From contig NZ_PQIA01000020.1 in assembly GCF_003385235.1 (NCBI RefSeq), positions 1 to 64,000 of the forward strand: 64,000 bases of DNA, in the 5' to 3' direction. The position numbers and the translations under genes are program-made. Positions 1 through 9,719 of the stretch are shown piece by piece (the first letter of the stretch is position 1; each line of letters opens with the position of its first letter). Under the pieces are notes generated by a model that saw nothing but the letters and a program-made list of their open reading frames with translations, made no database searches and was not told the DNA's origin. Source of the stretch: Amycolatopsis circi. Its GTDB lineage: Bacteria > Actinomycetota > Actinomycetes > Mycobacteriales > Pseudonocardiaceae.

Positions 1-2
1 GT

Positions 3-1058
3 TCAAGCAGGCAAGGTCACCCGGATCCGGCACCCCGGCCCGCCGCCTCCCCCGGCAGCCGCCCGGCCCGGTTCCGCGTCGACCACCGCGACCGTCCCGC
101 CGTGCAGTTCCACCACCCACCGCACGATCGCCAGCCCCAGCCCGGTCCCGCCGCCCCCGGCGCGCTCTCCCCGGGTGAACCGTTCGAACACCCGGTCCCG
201 GTCGGGTTCCGCGATCCCCGGCCCTTGGTCGTGCACCTCGATCCGCGCCTGTCCGGCCTCGACGCGCGCCAGCACCGCCACTTCTCCCCCGGCCGGACCG
301 TGCCGGGCGGCGTTCTCCAGCAGGTTCACCACCACCTGGTACAGCCGTTCCCGGTCGGCGAGCACCGTCGCGCCCGGCGGCGTCACCGAAACCGTGAACC
401 GGACTCCCCGGCCCGCCGCCGCGGCCATCGCCTCCGCTTCGGCGGCGACCTCGTCCAGCAGGTCCGCCAGGTCGACCGGCGAGCGGTCCAGCGGCAGGGT
501 TCCGGCGTCGATCTGCGACAGGTCCAGCAGTTCGGCGACCAGCCTGCCCAGGCGTTCGGTCTGGTTCAGCGCGGTGCGCAACGTCGCGGGATTCGGCGAG
601 GCGACGCCGTCGACCAGGTTCTCCAGCACGGCGTTCAACGCGGTGATCGGCGTCCGCAGTTCGTGCGAGACGTTCGCGATCAGTTCCCGGCGCTGCTGGT
701 CCGCAGTGGACAGATCGGCCGCCATCCGGTTGAACGCCGCCGCCAGCGAGCCGACCTCGTCGCGCGCGGTGGCCCGGATGCGGCGGGTGTAGTCGCCCTT
801 CGCCATTTCGCCCGCGGCGGCGGTCATTTCGCGCAGCGGACGGGTCATGCCGTGCGCCAGGATCTGCGACGTCACCAGCGCGATCACAATCGCCATCACC
901 GTCGTCTGCGGCGGCAGCCAGCCGATCTGGTACCGGAAGAACCCGAACGCGATCCCGCCGGACGCCACCATCAGGATCGCCAGCTTCAGCTTCACCGACC
1001 GGATCGGGTCGAGCGGCCGCGGCAGCAGATCGACGGCTTTCGCCACCAGCACTCTCAC
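3..1058 (-). CDS. Two-component sensor histidine kinase
   Basis: Membrane sensor kinase of 351 aa. Two hydrophobic segments (about residues 22-41 and 52-69) are followed by a HAMP linker (about 70-121), a dimerisation/H-box with the sequence VSHELRTP in which H132 is the expected phosphorylated residue, and a HATPase domain with an N-box NLLENAARHG and the G-box GTGLGLAIV. The segment between the membrane helices is very short, so stimulus sensing is probably at or inside the membrane. The start is taken as GTG at 1058, which overlaps the stop of the response regulator gene (GTGA); upstream in-frame codons lack conserved sequence. It is translationally coupled to the upstream regulator and is its likely partner. 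The stimulus is unknown. Confidence 0.93.
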   Translation of the reverse strand: MRVLVAKAVDLLPRPLDPIRSVKLKLAILMVASGGIAFGFFRYQIGWLPPQTTVMAIVIALVTSQILAHGMTRPLREMTAAAGEMAKGDYTRRIRATARDEVGSLAAAFNRMAADLSTADQQRRELIANVSHELRTPITALNAVLENLVDGVASPNPATLRTALNQTERLGRLVAELLDLSQIDAGTLPLDRSPVDLADLLDEVAAEAEAMAAAAGRGVRFTVSVTPPGATVLADRERLYQVVVNLLENAARHGPAGGEVAVLARVEAGQARIEVHDQGPGIAEPDRDRVFERFTRGERAGGGGTGLGLAIVRWVVELHGGTVAVVDAEPGRAAAGGGGGPGCRIRVTLPA

Positions 1059-1747
1059 GCGGGAACCTCCAACGCGTAGCCGACGCCGTGCACCGTCCGG
1101 ATCAAATCCGCCCCCAGTTTCCGCCGCAGCGCCTTGATGTGGCTGTCCACCGCCCGGGTGCCGGCTCCGGTCGCGTGCACATCCCAGTCCCACACCTCGT
1201 TCAGCAGCCGTTCCCGCGGCTGCACCGCGCGCGGCCGGCGCGCGAAATGCACCAGGAGATCGAATTCGATCGGCGTCAGCTGGGCGGGTTCGCCCCCTCG
1301 GCGAACCCGGCGTTCAGCGATGTCGATCTCCAGGTCTCCCAGCACGATCCGCTCCTCCGCCGCGGCCGAAGACCGCTCCACGCGCCGCAGCAACGCCTGG
1401 ATCCGCGCGGACAGCACGCGCATCGAGAACGGCTTCGTGAGGTAGTCGTCCGCGCCGACGCCGAGGCCCACCAGCAGGTCGGTCTCGTCGGCACGGGCGG
1501 TGAGCATCAGCACCGGCACCGGCCGCCGCGCCTGGATCCGGCGGCACACCTCGAGGCCGTCGAACCCGGGCAGCATCACGTCGAGAACCACCAGGTCCGG
1601 ACTGGTCGCTGCCTCCGCATCGACCGCCGCGGGCCCGTCGTGCGCGACTGTCACGGAGAATCCCTCGGCGCTCAGCCGGGCATCGATCGACGCGGCGATG
1701 GTGAGGTCGTCTTCGACGACCAGCACCCGTCTTCCCCCGTTGTCCAT
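1055..1747 (-). CDS. OmpR/PhoB-family response regulator
   Basis: DNA-binding response regulator of 230 aa. The receiver domain (residues 7-118) has the acidic pair E12/D13/D14 and phospho-acceptor D56 in VVLDVMLPG, with K106 region LTKPF. The C-terminal winged helix (about 135-229) ends in the typical HIKALRRKLG...TVHGVGYAL pattern of OmpR/PhoB regulators. The ATG at 1747 fits the family start; the frame stays open further upstream but the sequence there is not conserved-looking. It is first in a two-gene operon with the histidine kinase, 4 nt overlap. Targets cannot be read from sequence; the divergent permease operon at 1968 is a possible one (inference only). Confidence 0.94.
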   Translation of the reverse strand: MDNGGRRVLVVEDDLTIAASIDARLSAEGFSVTVAHDGPAAVDAEAATSPDLVVLDVMLPGFDGLEVCRRIQARRPVPVLMLTARADETDLLVGLGVGADDYLTKPFSMRVLSARIQALLRRVERSSAAAEERIVLGDLEIDIAERRVRRGGEPAQLTPIEFDLLVHFARRPRAVQPRERLLNEVWDWDVHATGAGTRAVDSHIKALRRKLGADLIRTVHGVGYALEVPA

Positions 1748-1967
1748 GCCGCCGACTTTAGGCAACCGCCGTGGAGGCCATCCGGGTGAGATGTGGAGAT
1801 CCGGTGGAGATGTTTCCGCCGTTTTGCCCCGGGATGACGAACCCGGTGTGACGCAGGTCATGCACCCCGGCGCGGTTCGGCGCAATCGACAGACTGCGCC
1901 AAGGGCGGCCGAACAGTGAACAGTCTGTCTCTGCCCCCGGCCCCCGCCCGGCGCGCAGGATTCCGCA

Positions 1968-3473
1968 ATGGAGCCGACGACACGTGAGCACAGCCGGGTG
2001 GACCTCGGCGATGTGCGGGCGCTGCGAGGCAGCCGGTTCTTCAACGACGAACTGGCCCCGGTCCCGGTCGAGAAGCGGACCTGGACGACCTACAACTATT
2101 TCGCGCTTTGGATGGGAATGGCTCATAATATCCCGTCTTACGCGCTGGCCGCGTCGCTCATCGCGCTCGGCATGAACTGGCTGCAAGCGCTGATCACGAT
2201 CACCATCGGGAACCTGATCGTGCTCGCGCCGATGCTGCTCAACAGCCACGCCGGCACCAAATACGGCATCCCGTTCCCGGTGTTCGCCCGCGCGTTCTAC
2301 GGCCTGCGCGGCGCGAATCTCGCCGCGCTGCTGCGCGCGTTCATCGCGTGCGGCTGGTTCGGCATCCAGACCTGGGTGGGCGGCGAGGCGATCTACGTGA
2401 TCGTCGGGCGGCTCGCCGGATCCGGCTGGCGCGATTCGGCGGTGATCGCCGGGCAGCACTGGACGATGTGGCTGTCGTTCGCGGTGTTCTGGCTCGTGCA
2501 GATGCTGATCATCTGGCGCGGCATGGAAGCGGTCCGCAAGTTCGAGAACTGGACCGCGCCGCTGGTGTCGGTCGGCTTCCTGATCCTGCTCGGCTACGTG
2601 CTGGTGAAGGCGGGCGGACTCGGCCCGATCCTGCACGACGGCGGGAAACTCGGCTGGGGGCCGGGGTTCTGGAAGGTGTTCGCGCCGTCGCTGATGGCGA
2701 TGATCGCGTTCTGGTCGACGCTGTCGCTGAACATGCCGGACTTCACGCGTTTCGGCGGCAGCCAGCGCAAGCAGATGCGCGGCCAGATCCTCGGGCTGCC
2801 GACGACGATGACGTTCATCGCGGTCGTCGCCATCCTCACCACGTCCGGCGGGCACGTGCTCTACGGGCAGGACATCTGGGACCCGGCGCAGCTGGCGGAC
2901 AAGTTCTCCAGCCCGGTCGTGGTGGTCGTCGCGCTGATCGCGCTGGTGCTGGCGACGATTTCGGCCAACCTGGCGGCGAACGTCGTCAGCCCGTCCTACG
3001 ACTTCTCCAACGCCTTCCCGAAGCGGATCACCTTCGCCCTCGGCGGGCTGATCACCGGCGTGATCGGCATCCTGATCCAGCCGTGGCGGCTCTACTCCGA
3101 CCCGGACATCTACATTTTCGCCTGGCTCGGTTTCTACGGAGGGCTGCTCGGCGCGGTCGCCGGGGTGCTCGTCGCCGGATACTGGGTGGTGAAGCGGACC
3201 CGGCTGAAGCTGGCCGACCTGTACCTGCCGAGCGGGCAGTACTGGTTCACCGCGGGCTGGCATTGGCGCGCGCTCGTCGCGACGCTGATCGGCGCGGTGC
3301 TCGCGGTCGGCGGCGCCTACGGCGGACCGTTCCCGGCCGACGGGCTGATCCCGTTCCTGAAACCTTTGTACGACTACAACTGGGCAGTGGGCTTTGTCGG
3401 CGCTTTCGCCGCCTACCTCCTGTTCAGCCTTCCTTTGAACGCGCACCGGAACGAGGAGGAAACCAGTGTCTGA
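1968..3473 (+). CDS. NCS1-family permease (hydantoin/allantoin/pyrimidine type)
   Basis: Integral membrane transporter of 501 aa with about 12 hydrophobic segments. The N-terminal sequence (RFFNDELAPVPVEKRTW followed by YNYFALWMGMAHNIPSY) is the hallmark of NCS1 nucleobase/hydantoin permeases such as Mhp1, PucI and CodB relatives. Its stop overlaps the start of the amidase gene by 8 nt, and it is followed by a ring-opening hydantoinase/dihydropyrimidinase, so hydantoins, dihydropyrimidines or allantoin-like ureides are the likely cargo. Exact substrate is an inference from the operon. A weak AGGA ribosome-binding site sits about 8 nt before the ATG. Confidence 0.93.
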   Translation: MEPTTREHSRVDLGDVRALRGSRFFNDELAPVPVEKRTWTTYNYFALWMGMAHNIPSYALAASLIALGMNWLQALITITIGNLIVLAPMLLNSHAGTKYGIPFPVFARAFYGLRGANLAALLRAFIACGWFGIQTWVGGEAIYVIVGRLAGSGWRDSAVIAGQHWTMWLSFAVFWLVQMLIIWRGMEAVRKFENWTAPLVSVGFLILLGYVLVKAGGLGPILHDGGKLGWGPGFWKVFAPSLMAMIAFWSTLSLNMPDFTRFGGSQRKQMRGQILGLPTTMTFIAVVAILTTSGGHVLYGQDIWDPAQLADKFSSPVVVVVALIALVLATISANLAANVVSPSYDFSNAFPKRITFALGGLITGVIGILIQPWRLYSDPDIYIFAWLGFYGGLLGAVAGVLVAGYWVVKRTRLKLADLYLPSGQYWFTAGWHWRALVATLIGAVLAVGGAYGGPFPADGLIPFLKPLYDYNWAVGFVGAFAAYLLFSLPLNAHRNEEETSV

Positions 3474-4307
3474 CACGGTCCGAGCCGGCTTGATCCAGCA
3501 GCGGTGGACGGGTGACAAGGAGTCGATGATCGCGAACGCGGTCGATGCCATCGGCAAGGCGGCTTCGCAAGGCGCGCAGGTGGTGTGCCTGCAGGAACTG
3601 TTCTACGGCCCGTATTTCTGCCAAGTGCAGGACGCTGATTTCTACTCCTACACCGAAGCGATCCCGGACGGCCCCACCACGAAGCTCATGCAGGAGGTCG
3701 CCGAGCGGCACGGCGTGGTGCTCGTGGTGCCGATGTACGAGCAGGAACAACCGGGCGTCTACTACAACACCGCCGCGGTGATCGACGCCGACGGGAAATA
3801 CCTCGGGATGCACCGCAAGAACCACATTCCGCAGGTGAAGGGATTCTGGGAGAAGTTCTACTTCAAGCCGGGCAACCTCGGTTATCCGGTCCTCGACACC
3901 GCGGTCGGCCGGATCGGCGTGTACATCTGCTACGAACGGCACTTCCCCGAAGGCTGGCGCGCACTCGGGCTGGCCGGGGCGCAGATCGTGTTCAACCCGT
4001 CGGCGACAAGCCGCGGGCTGTCGGAATACCTGTGGCGGCTGGAGCAGCCCGCAGCCGCGGTGGCGAACGAGTACTACGTGGGCACGATCAACCGGGTCGG
4101 CGTGGAACCGCTGGGCGACAACGACTTCTACGGCCAATCGTACTTCGCGGACCCACGCGGCCAGCTCGTCGGCGAGGCGGCGTCGGACACCGAAGAGGAG
4201 ATCGTGGTCCGCGATCTCGACATGGGCAGGCTCGCCGAGGTCCGCGACCTGTGGCAGTTCTACCGCGACCGCCGCCCGGACAGCTACGGCCCGCTCGCGG
4301 AGGCCTG

Positions 4308-4308
<1 letters not shown>
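3466..4308 (+). CDS. Beta-ureidopropionase-like amidase (nitrilase superfamily)
   Basis: Carbon-nitrogen hydrolase of 280 aa, which should hydrolyse an N-carbamoyl amino acid to the free amino acid, CO2 and ammonia. The nitrilase catalytic triad is visible as E44 (CLQELFY), K118 (MHRKNHIP) and C155 (GVYICYERHFPE). The sequence resembles N-carbamoyl-beta-alanine and N-carbamoylputrescine amidases. Starts at GTG 3466 after a GAGGAGGA ribosome-binding site, inside the permease gene. In this operon it would act after the dihydropyrimidinase, on the N-carbamoyl product. The next gene overlaps its stop by one base (TGATG). An N-carbamoylputrescine role is possible but less consistent with the neighbours. 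Confidence 0.9.
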
Positions 4309-5690
<1,382 letters not shown>

Positions 5691-5752
5691 GTTCGAGGAA
5701 ACACAGCGTGGCGAAGCCGCTCCGTTGAGGGCGGCGGAGGGAAGAAGGCCGG

Positions 5753-6751
5753 ATGGATTTCGGGATCGTGCTGCAGACCGATCCGCCCGCGGCGGAGGTC
5801 GTGCGGATGATGAAGGCCGCCGAGGACGCCGGGTTCCGGTACGGCTGGACGTTCGACTCGTGCGTGCTGTGGCAGGAACCGTTCGTGATCTACGCGCGGA
5901 TCCTGGAAGCGACGTCGGCGCTGGTCGTGGGGCCGATGGTGACCAGTCCGGGCACGCGGGACTGGTCGGTGATGGCGTCGACCTTCGCGACGCTCAACGA
6001 CATGTTCGGCAACCGCACGGTCTGCGGCATCGGCCGCGGCGACTCCGCGCACCGGGTCGTCGGCCGCCCACCGTCCACTTTGGCCACCGTGCGCGAATGC
6101 ATGCACGTGGTCAAGGATCTCGCCGAAGGCCGCGAGGTCACGATGAACGACACCGCGGTCCGCATCCCGTGGATCCGCGGCGGTCGGCTGGAAATGTGGA
6201 TGGCCGGATACGGCCCGAAGGCGCTGCAAACCGTCGGCGAACACGCGGACGGTTTCATCCTGCAATGCGCCGACCCGGCGATCGCCCGCTGGACCATCGG
6301 CGCGGTCCGGAACGCCGCCCGCGCCGCCGGCCGCGATCCAGGAGGAATCACGATCTGCGTCGCGGCTCCCGCGTACATCGGCGAAGACCTGGCGCACCAA
6401 CGGGAACAGCTCCGCTGGTTCGGCGGAATGGTGGGCAACCACGTCGCGGACCTAGTGTCGCGATACGGCTCGTCCGGCCCGGTGCCGCACGAGCTGACCG
6501 ATTACATCCGCGAGCGCGAAGGCTACGACTACTCCCACCACGGCCGCGCCGGAAACCCGTCGACCGCGTTCGTCCCAGACGAGATCGTCGACCGGTTCTG
6601 CCTGCTCGGCCCGGCGTCGGCACACATCGCGAGACTGGAGGAATTGGCGGAGCTGGGGGTGGACCAGTTCGCGCTGTACCTGATGCACGACGAGAGGGAG
6701 GAGACGATGGCGGCGTATGGGTCGCAGGTGATTCCCAAGCTGACCGCGTGA
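5753..6751 (+). CDS. LLM-class flavin/F420-dependent oxidoreductase
   Basis: Luciferase-like monooxygenase-fold protein of 332 aa, beginning MDFGIVLQTDPP and containing a typical mid-region for cofactor binding (GIGRGDSAHRV and IRGGRLEMWMAGYGPKAL). I recall a subfamily of F420-type LLM proteins that recurs beside dihydropyrimidinase and NCS1 permeases, and this gene sits 62 nt after the dihydropyrimidinase with no obvious terminator between. It is therefore probably part of the same catabolic operon and may oxidise a ring or a released product. FMN versus F420 use cannot be decided from sequence. Its stop abuts the stop of the convergent serine hydrolase gene with no gap. Confidence 0.88.
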   Translation: MDFGIVLQTDPPAAEVVRMMKAAEDAGFRYGWTFDSCVLWQEPFVIYARILEATSALVVGPMVTSPGTRDWSVMASTFATLNDMFGNRTVCGIGRGDSAHRVVGRPPSTLATVRECMHVVKDLAEGREVTMNDTAVRIPWIRGGRLEMWMAGYGPKALQTVGEHADGFILQCADPAIARWTIGAVRNAARAAGRDPGGITICVAAPAYIGEDLAHQREQLRWFGGMVGNHVADLVSRYGSSGPVPHELTDYIREREGYDYSHHGRAGNPSTAFVPDEIVDRFCLLGPASAHIARLEELAELGVDQFALYLMHDEREETMAAYGSQVIPKLTA

Positions 6752-7984
6752 TCAGTCCAGCATCGCCTGATACACCAACTGTCGCAGCTGCTGCCGGATT
6801 GGATGGGTCGACGACGGCAGCAGCTGCGTATAAAACGCCACCGTCAAATCCTCGTCCGGATCCACCCAAAACGCCGTCGAAGCAGCCCCGCCCCACGCGT
6901 ACTCACCAGGCGTAGCAAGGGTTTTCGCCTTAACCGAGTCGATCAGAACCGAGAACCCCAGCCCGAACCCATACCCGTCAAAAGGCATCTCCGCGAACAG
7001 CGGACGGCCGTACGCCTCCAGATCCACATGACCCGGCAAATGATTGGCCGTCATCAGGTCCACTGTCCGCGGACTCAGCACCCGCACACCGTCAAGTTCC
7101 CCGCGGCGCAACAACATCTGCGTAAACCGGTGATAATCAGCCGCCGTCGACACCAAACCGCCGCCGCCTGAAAGGCAAGCCGGGCGTGACATGCCTGCCG
7201 CGCCGAAGGTGTCGTTGCGCACCAGCTGTTTCGTCCGCGGCGCAGGCAGGTACAACGCCGCCAACCGGTCGGTGTCCGAAGTCCAGAAGCCAGTATCAGT
7301 CATGCCCAACGGGCCGAAGATCCGCTCCGCGAACACCTCGTCGAGCGGTTTCCCCGCCAGTACCTCGACCAACCGGCCGAGGACGTCGCTGGCCACCGAG
7401 TAGTTCCACTCCGCACCCGGCTGGAACACGAGCGGGAACCGCGCCCACGCCTTGGTGCACTCCGCCAGGTCCAGCCCCGGCGGCGTCCCCCATTCGTACC
7501 CGCCGGCCCGGTAGATCGCGTCGACCGGGTGCGTGTGGTGGAAGCCGTACGTCAGGCCCGCGGTGTGGGAAAGCAGGTGCCACAAGCGAATCGGTTCGGT
7601 CGCCGGCTCGGTGACCGGAGCCAGCGCCGAACCTTTCGCGTACACCCGCGGCTCGGCGAATTCCGGCAGCCACCGCGAGATCGGGTCGGTGAGGTCGATC
7701 ATGCCTTCCTCGACGAACGTCATCGCCGCCACCGAGGTGATCGGCTTCGTCATCGAGAAGATCCGCCAGATCGTGTCGGTCTCGACCGGGGCGCCGGCCT
7801 CGACGTCGCGTGCGCCGTGCGACGCGACGTGCACGATCCGGCCGTGCCTGCTCACCACCGCGAGGAATCCCGGCAGCAAGCCGTCCTCGACATACCGGGC
7901 GAAATGCCGGTCGATCCGCCGCAGCCGTGCCCCGTCGAAACCCGCGTCGGCCGGATCGGCCTCCACCTTCACCTCGGTCGCCAT
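6752..7984 (-). CDS. Beta-lactamase-family serine hydrolase (class C fold)
   Basis: Serine hydrolase of 410 aa in the class C beta-lactamase/esterase family. The nucleophile motif SMTK (S77 to K80) and a downstream Tyr motif WNYSVASD are present, and the C-terminal part has GGAASTAFWVDP at the position of the KTG-like strand. There is no signal peptide, so it is probably a cytoplasmic esterase or amidase rather than a true beta-lactamase. It begins 10 nt after the siderophore-interacting protein gene and is likely cotranscribed with it. Substrate unknown. Confidence 0.9.
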   Translation of the reverse strand: MATEVKVEADPADAGFDGARLRRIDRHFARYVEDGLLPGFLAVVSRHGRIVHVASHGARDVEAGAPVETDTIWRIFSMTKPITSVAAMTFVEEGMIDLTDPISRWLPEFAEPRVYAKGSALAPVTEPATEPIRLWHLLSHTAGLTYGFHHTHPVDAIYRAGGYEWGTPPGLDLAECTKAWARFPLVFQPGAEWNYSVASDVLGRLVEVLAGKPLDEVFAERIFGPLGMTDTGFWTSDTDRLAALYLPAPRTKQLVRNDTFGAAGMSRPACLSGGGGLVSTAADYHRFTQMLLRRGELDGVRVLSPRTVDLMTANHLPGHVDLEAYGRPLFAEMPFDGYGFGLGFSVLIDSVKAKTLATPGEYAWGGAASTAFWVDPDEDLTVAFYTQLLPSSTHPIRQQLRQLVYQAMLD

Positions 7985-7994
7985 GGCGGCGACC

Positions 7995-8813
7995 TTACGC
8001 CGAAGCAGCCGCTTTCCGCTCCGCTGCCTTTTCCTCGCGCCAGGCCTCGTCGGTCTTGCCCTCGCGCCAGTATCCGGACAGCGACACCGCGTCCCGCGCG
8101 ACGCCGCGCTCGTCGAACAGGTACCGCCGCAACTCCCGTACGAAGCCGGCCTCGCCGTGGACGAACGCGTGCACGTCCTCGTCCGGCCAAGGCAGCGCCT
8201 TCACCGCCGCGACCAGATCGTCGGACGCCGAGCGGTGCAGCCACGTGACCTGTGCGTCGGCCTTGGTCACGAGCGGCTGGTGCTCGGACTTGTCCGCCAC
8301 GAGGAGGAACACGTGCGCCAACGCCCCCGACGGCAGCGCCTCCAGCGCGGCGGCGATGGCGGGCAACGCCGATTCGTCGCCCACCAGCAGGTGCCAGCCA
8401 GCGTCGGCGCGCGGCGCGTACGCCCCGCCCGGACCGGCCAGCAGCAGCTCGTCACCAGGCTGGGCACGCTGCGCCCACGGCCCGGCAAGCCCCTCGTCGC
8501 CGTGCACGACGAAGTCGAGCACCAGTTCTCCCGCCGCCTCGTCGTACGAGCGGACGGTGTACGTGCGCAACCGCGGCGCGTGCTCCCGCGGCAGTTCCTC
8601 GCGGATCCGGTTCAGGTCGAACGGCTCCGGATACTCCACCCCGTCCACTTTGAAGATCACCTTCACGTACGCGTCGGTGAACTCGTTCGGGCGGAAATCG
8701 CGAAGCCCTTCGCCGCCGGCCACGATCCGGATCATGTGCGGGGTGAGGTGCTCCTTGCGCAGCACCTCCAGCCGCACCGCGGGCCTCCCCTTGCGCGCCG
8801 GACCTTCGGCCAT
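7995..8813 (-). CDS. Siderophore-interacting protein (FAD-dependent ferric-siderophore reductase)
   Basis: Cytoplasmic flavoprotein of 272 aa of the SIP family (ViuB/YqjH-like), which releases iron by reducing ferric siderophores. The FAD-binding motif RTYTVRSYD, followed by HGDEGLAGPWAQRAQPGD and the glycine-rich GPGGAY, and a C-terminal NAD(P)H domain beginning HLLVGDESALPAIAAAL, are characteristic. The ATG at 8813 is preceded by AGGGG. An imperfect iron-box palindrome lies 17-34 nt upstream of the start codon, so repression by iron through an IdeR/DmdR-type regulator is expected. Confidence 0.93.
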   Translation of the reverse strand: MAEGPARKGRPAVRLEVLRKEHLTPHMIRIVAGGEGLRDFRPNEFTDAYVKVIFKVDGVEYPEPFDLNRIREELPREHAPRLRTYTVRSYDEAAGELVLDFVVHGDEGLAGPWAQRAQPGDELLLAGPGGAYAPRADAGWHLLVGDESALPAIAAALEALPSGALAHVFLLVADKSEHQPLVTKADAQVTWLHRSASDDLVAAVKALPWPDEDVHAFVHGEAGFVRELRRYLFDERGVARDAVSLSGYWREGKTDEAWREEKAAERKAAASA

Positions 8814-8829
8814 CGAACACCCCTGTTTC

Positions 8830-8847
8830 AGTAAGGTTTACCTAACT
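8830..8847 (-). promoter_or_regulatory. Iron box (IdeR/DmdR-type operator)
   Basis: Imperfect palindrome AGTAAGGTTTACCTAACT: half-sites AGTAAGGT and (reverse complement) AGTTAGGT differ at one base. It resembles the TTAGGTTAGGCTAACCTAA-type iron boxes of actinobacterial IdeR/DmdR regulators. It lies just upstream of the siderophore-interacting protein gene and overlaps the last codons of the SRPBCC gene. Confidence 0.7.
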
Positions 8848-9221
8848 CGCGGCTCCCACGGTACGCGCCTTCCCCCGTTCCGCCCAGTGCCGCCGTCCCC
8901 CAGTTCCGCGAGCATTGCCCGAAAACCCGACCCGACCCGGTCCCGGAACCCGACGAAAAACCGATTCGCCAGCAATACTCCCCACCATTGCCCGGTCGCG
9001 GCGTTCCGGACGCGGTGCGTGACGCGAGAGCCGGCCGGATCGTCGGCGACCTCATATTCTCCGCGATACCACCAACCGCCCTGCGCGGCGAGAAACCGGT
9101 GCTCGCGGTCGACTTCCAGCTTCATCGAGTAATCCGAAGCCGTCAACTGCCTTTCCAGCCGCGCGAACACCTCCGCCGGCGCGGCCGGAACGACTCCGGA
9201 GACCTCGACGATCGTCCTCAT
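8838..9221 (-). CDS. SRPBCC-family protein (START-like fold)
   Basis: Small protein of 127 aa that begins MRTIVEVSGVVPAAPAEVFARLER, the usual opening of SRPBCC/polyketide-cyclase-like hydrophobic-ligand-binding folds. The start is set at 9221 because the ATG overlaps the stop of the upstream SnoaL-like gene (ATGA). A Met three codons further upstream is possible but would break that coupling. Function unknown; it may bind a lipid-like ligand. Its 3' end carries the iron box of the next gene. Confidence 0.75.
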   Translation of the reverse strand: MRTIVEVSGVVPAAPAEVFARLERQLTASDYSMKLEVDREHRFLAAQGGWWYRGEYEVADDPAGSRVTHRVRNAATGQWWGVLLANRFFVGFRDRVGSGFRAMLAELGDGGTGRNGGRRVPWEPRVR

Positions 9222-9625
9222 GCTTCCCACGGCTTCGAGACCCGCGTGTTCTGGAACGCGGTGATCTGCCAGCCCTCGTCGCCCCGCACCATCACATAGG
9301 TCAGCGAACTTTCGCGCCCTTCCGCCGCCGGGTCGTCACCTCCGGTCAGCGACGAGCCGCCGCCGGTCACGACCACCGCGACATCGTCCCGCAGGAACCG
9401 CACCCGCGGCTCGCCGAAGCCGGTGAGTTTGGAGCCTTTCAGCGGTCCCTGGAACAGCTCCCGGTGCGAGTCCACGATCGCCTGGCGGCCGACGGACCGG
9501 AGTCCGAAGAAAGTCACGTAATCGGCGTCTTCGGTGAACAGATTCCCGTAGGCGTCGGCGTCGCCGCTGTTCCAGGCGTCGGCGAGACGGGTGAGAACAC
9601 CCAGGACTTCTTCGCGCTGCGACAT
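9218..9625 (-). CDS. SnoaL-like / SgcJ-EcaC-type protein
   Basis: Protein of 135 aa with an alpha+beta barrel of the NTF2/SnoaL type: LADAWNSGDADAYGNLFTEDADYVTFFG is typical of the SgcJ/EcaC/DUF4440-like branch. The ATG at 9625 has a strong AAGGAG site 5-6 nt before it; an in-frame Met 13 codons upstream lies within the operator region and is unlikely. It heads a likely operon with the SRPBCC gene and faces a TetR gene across twin operators, so it is probably the regulated target. Enzymatic role unknown. Confidence 0.82.
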   Translation of the reverse strand: MSQREEVLGVLTRLADAWNSGDADAYGNLFTEDADYVTFFGLRSVGRQAIVDSHRELFQGPLKGSKLTGFGEPRVRFLRDDVAVVVTGGGSSLTGGDDPAAEGRESSLTYVMVRGDEGWQITAFQNTRVSKPWEA

Positions 9626-9638
9626 GCTTTTCTCCTTA

Positions 9639-9690
9639 ACGAACGTCGTTCGCGTACGAGTCAAGTTGTACTCACGAACACCGTTCGCGT
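9639..9690. promoter_or_regulatory. Twin TetR operators between divergent genes
   Basis: Two near-identical 17-bp sites, ACGAACGTCGTTCGCGT at 9639-9655 and ACGAACACCGTTCGCGT at 9674-9690, each centred on the palindrome CGAAC-N3-GTTCG, 35 bp apart. They fill the 94-nt gap between the SnoaL-like gene and the divergent TetR gene. This is the classic layout of an autoregulated TetR repressor with its divergent target (inference for the regulator identity). Confidence 0.8.
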
Positions 9691-9719
9691 CAAGCGCCGG
9701 GTTCGTCTAGGCTTCGGGA

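Noticed and set aside
1758..3557. Long minus-strand frame opposite the permease
   Set aside because: Low-complexity Arg/Asp/His-rich sequence, antisense to a clear NCS1 permease.
9222..9230. Earlier ATG giving MGSMRT at the SRPBCC gene
   Set aside because: The ATG at 9221 overlaps the upstream stop as ATGA, a better supported start.
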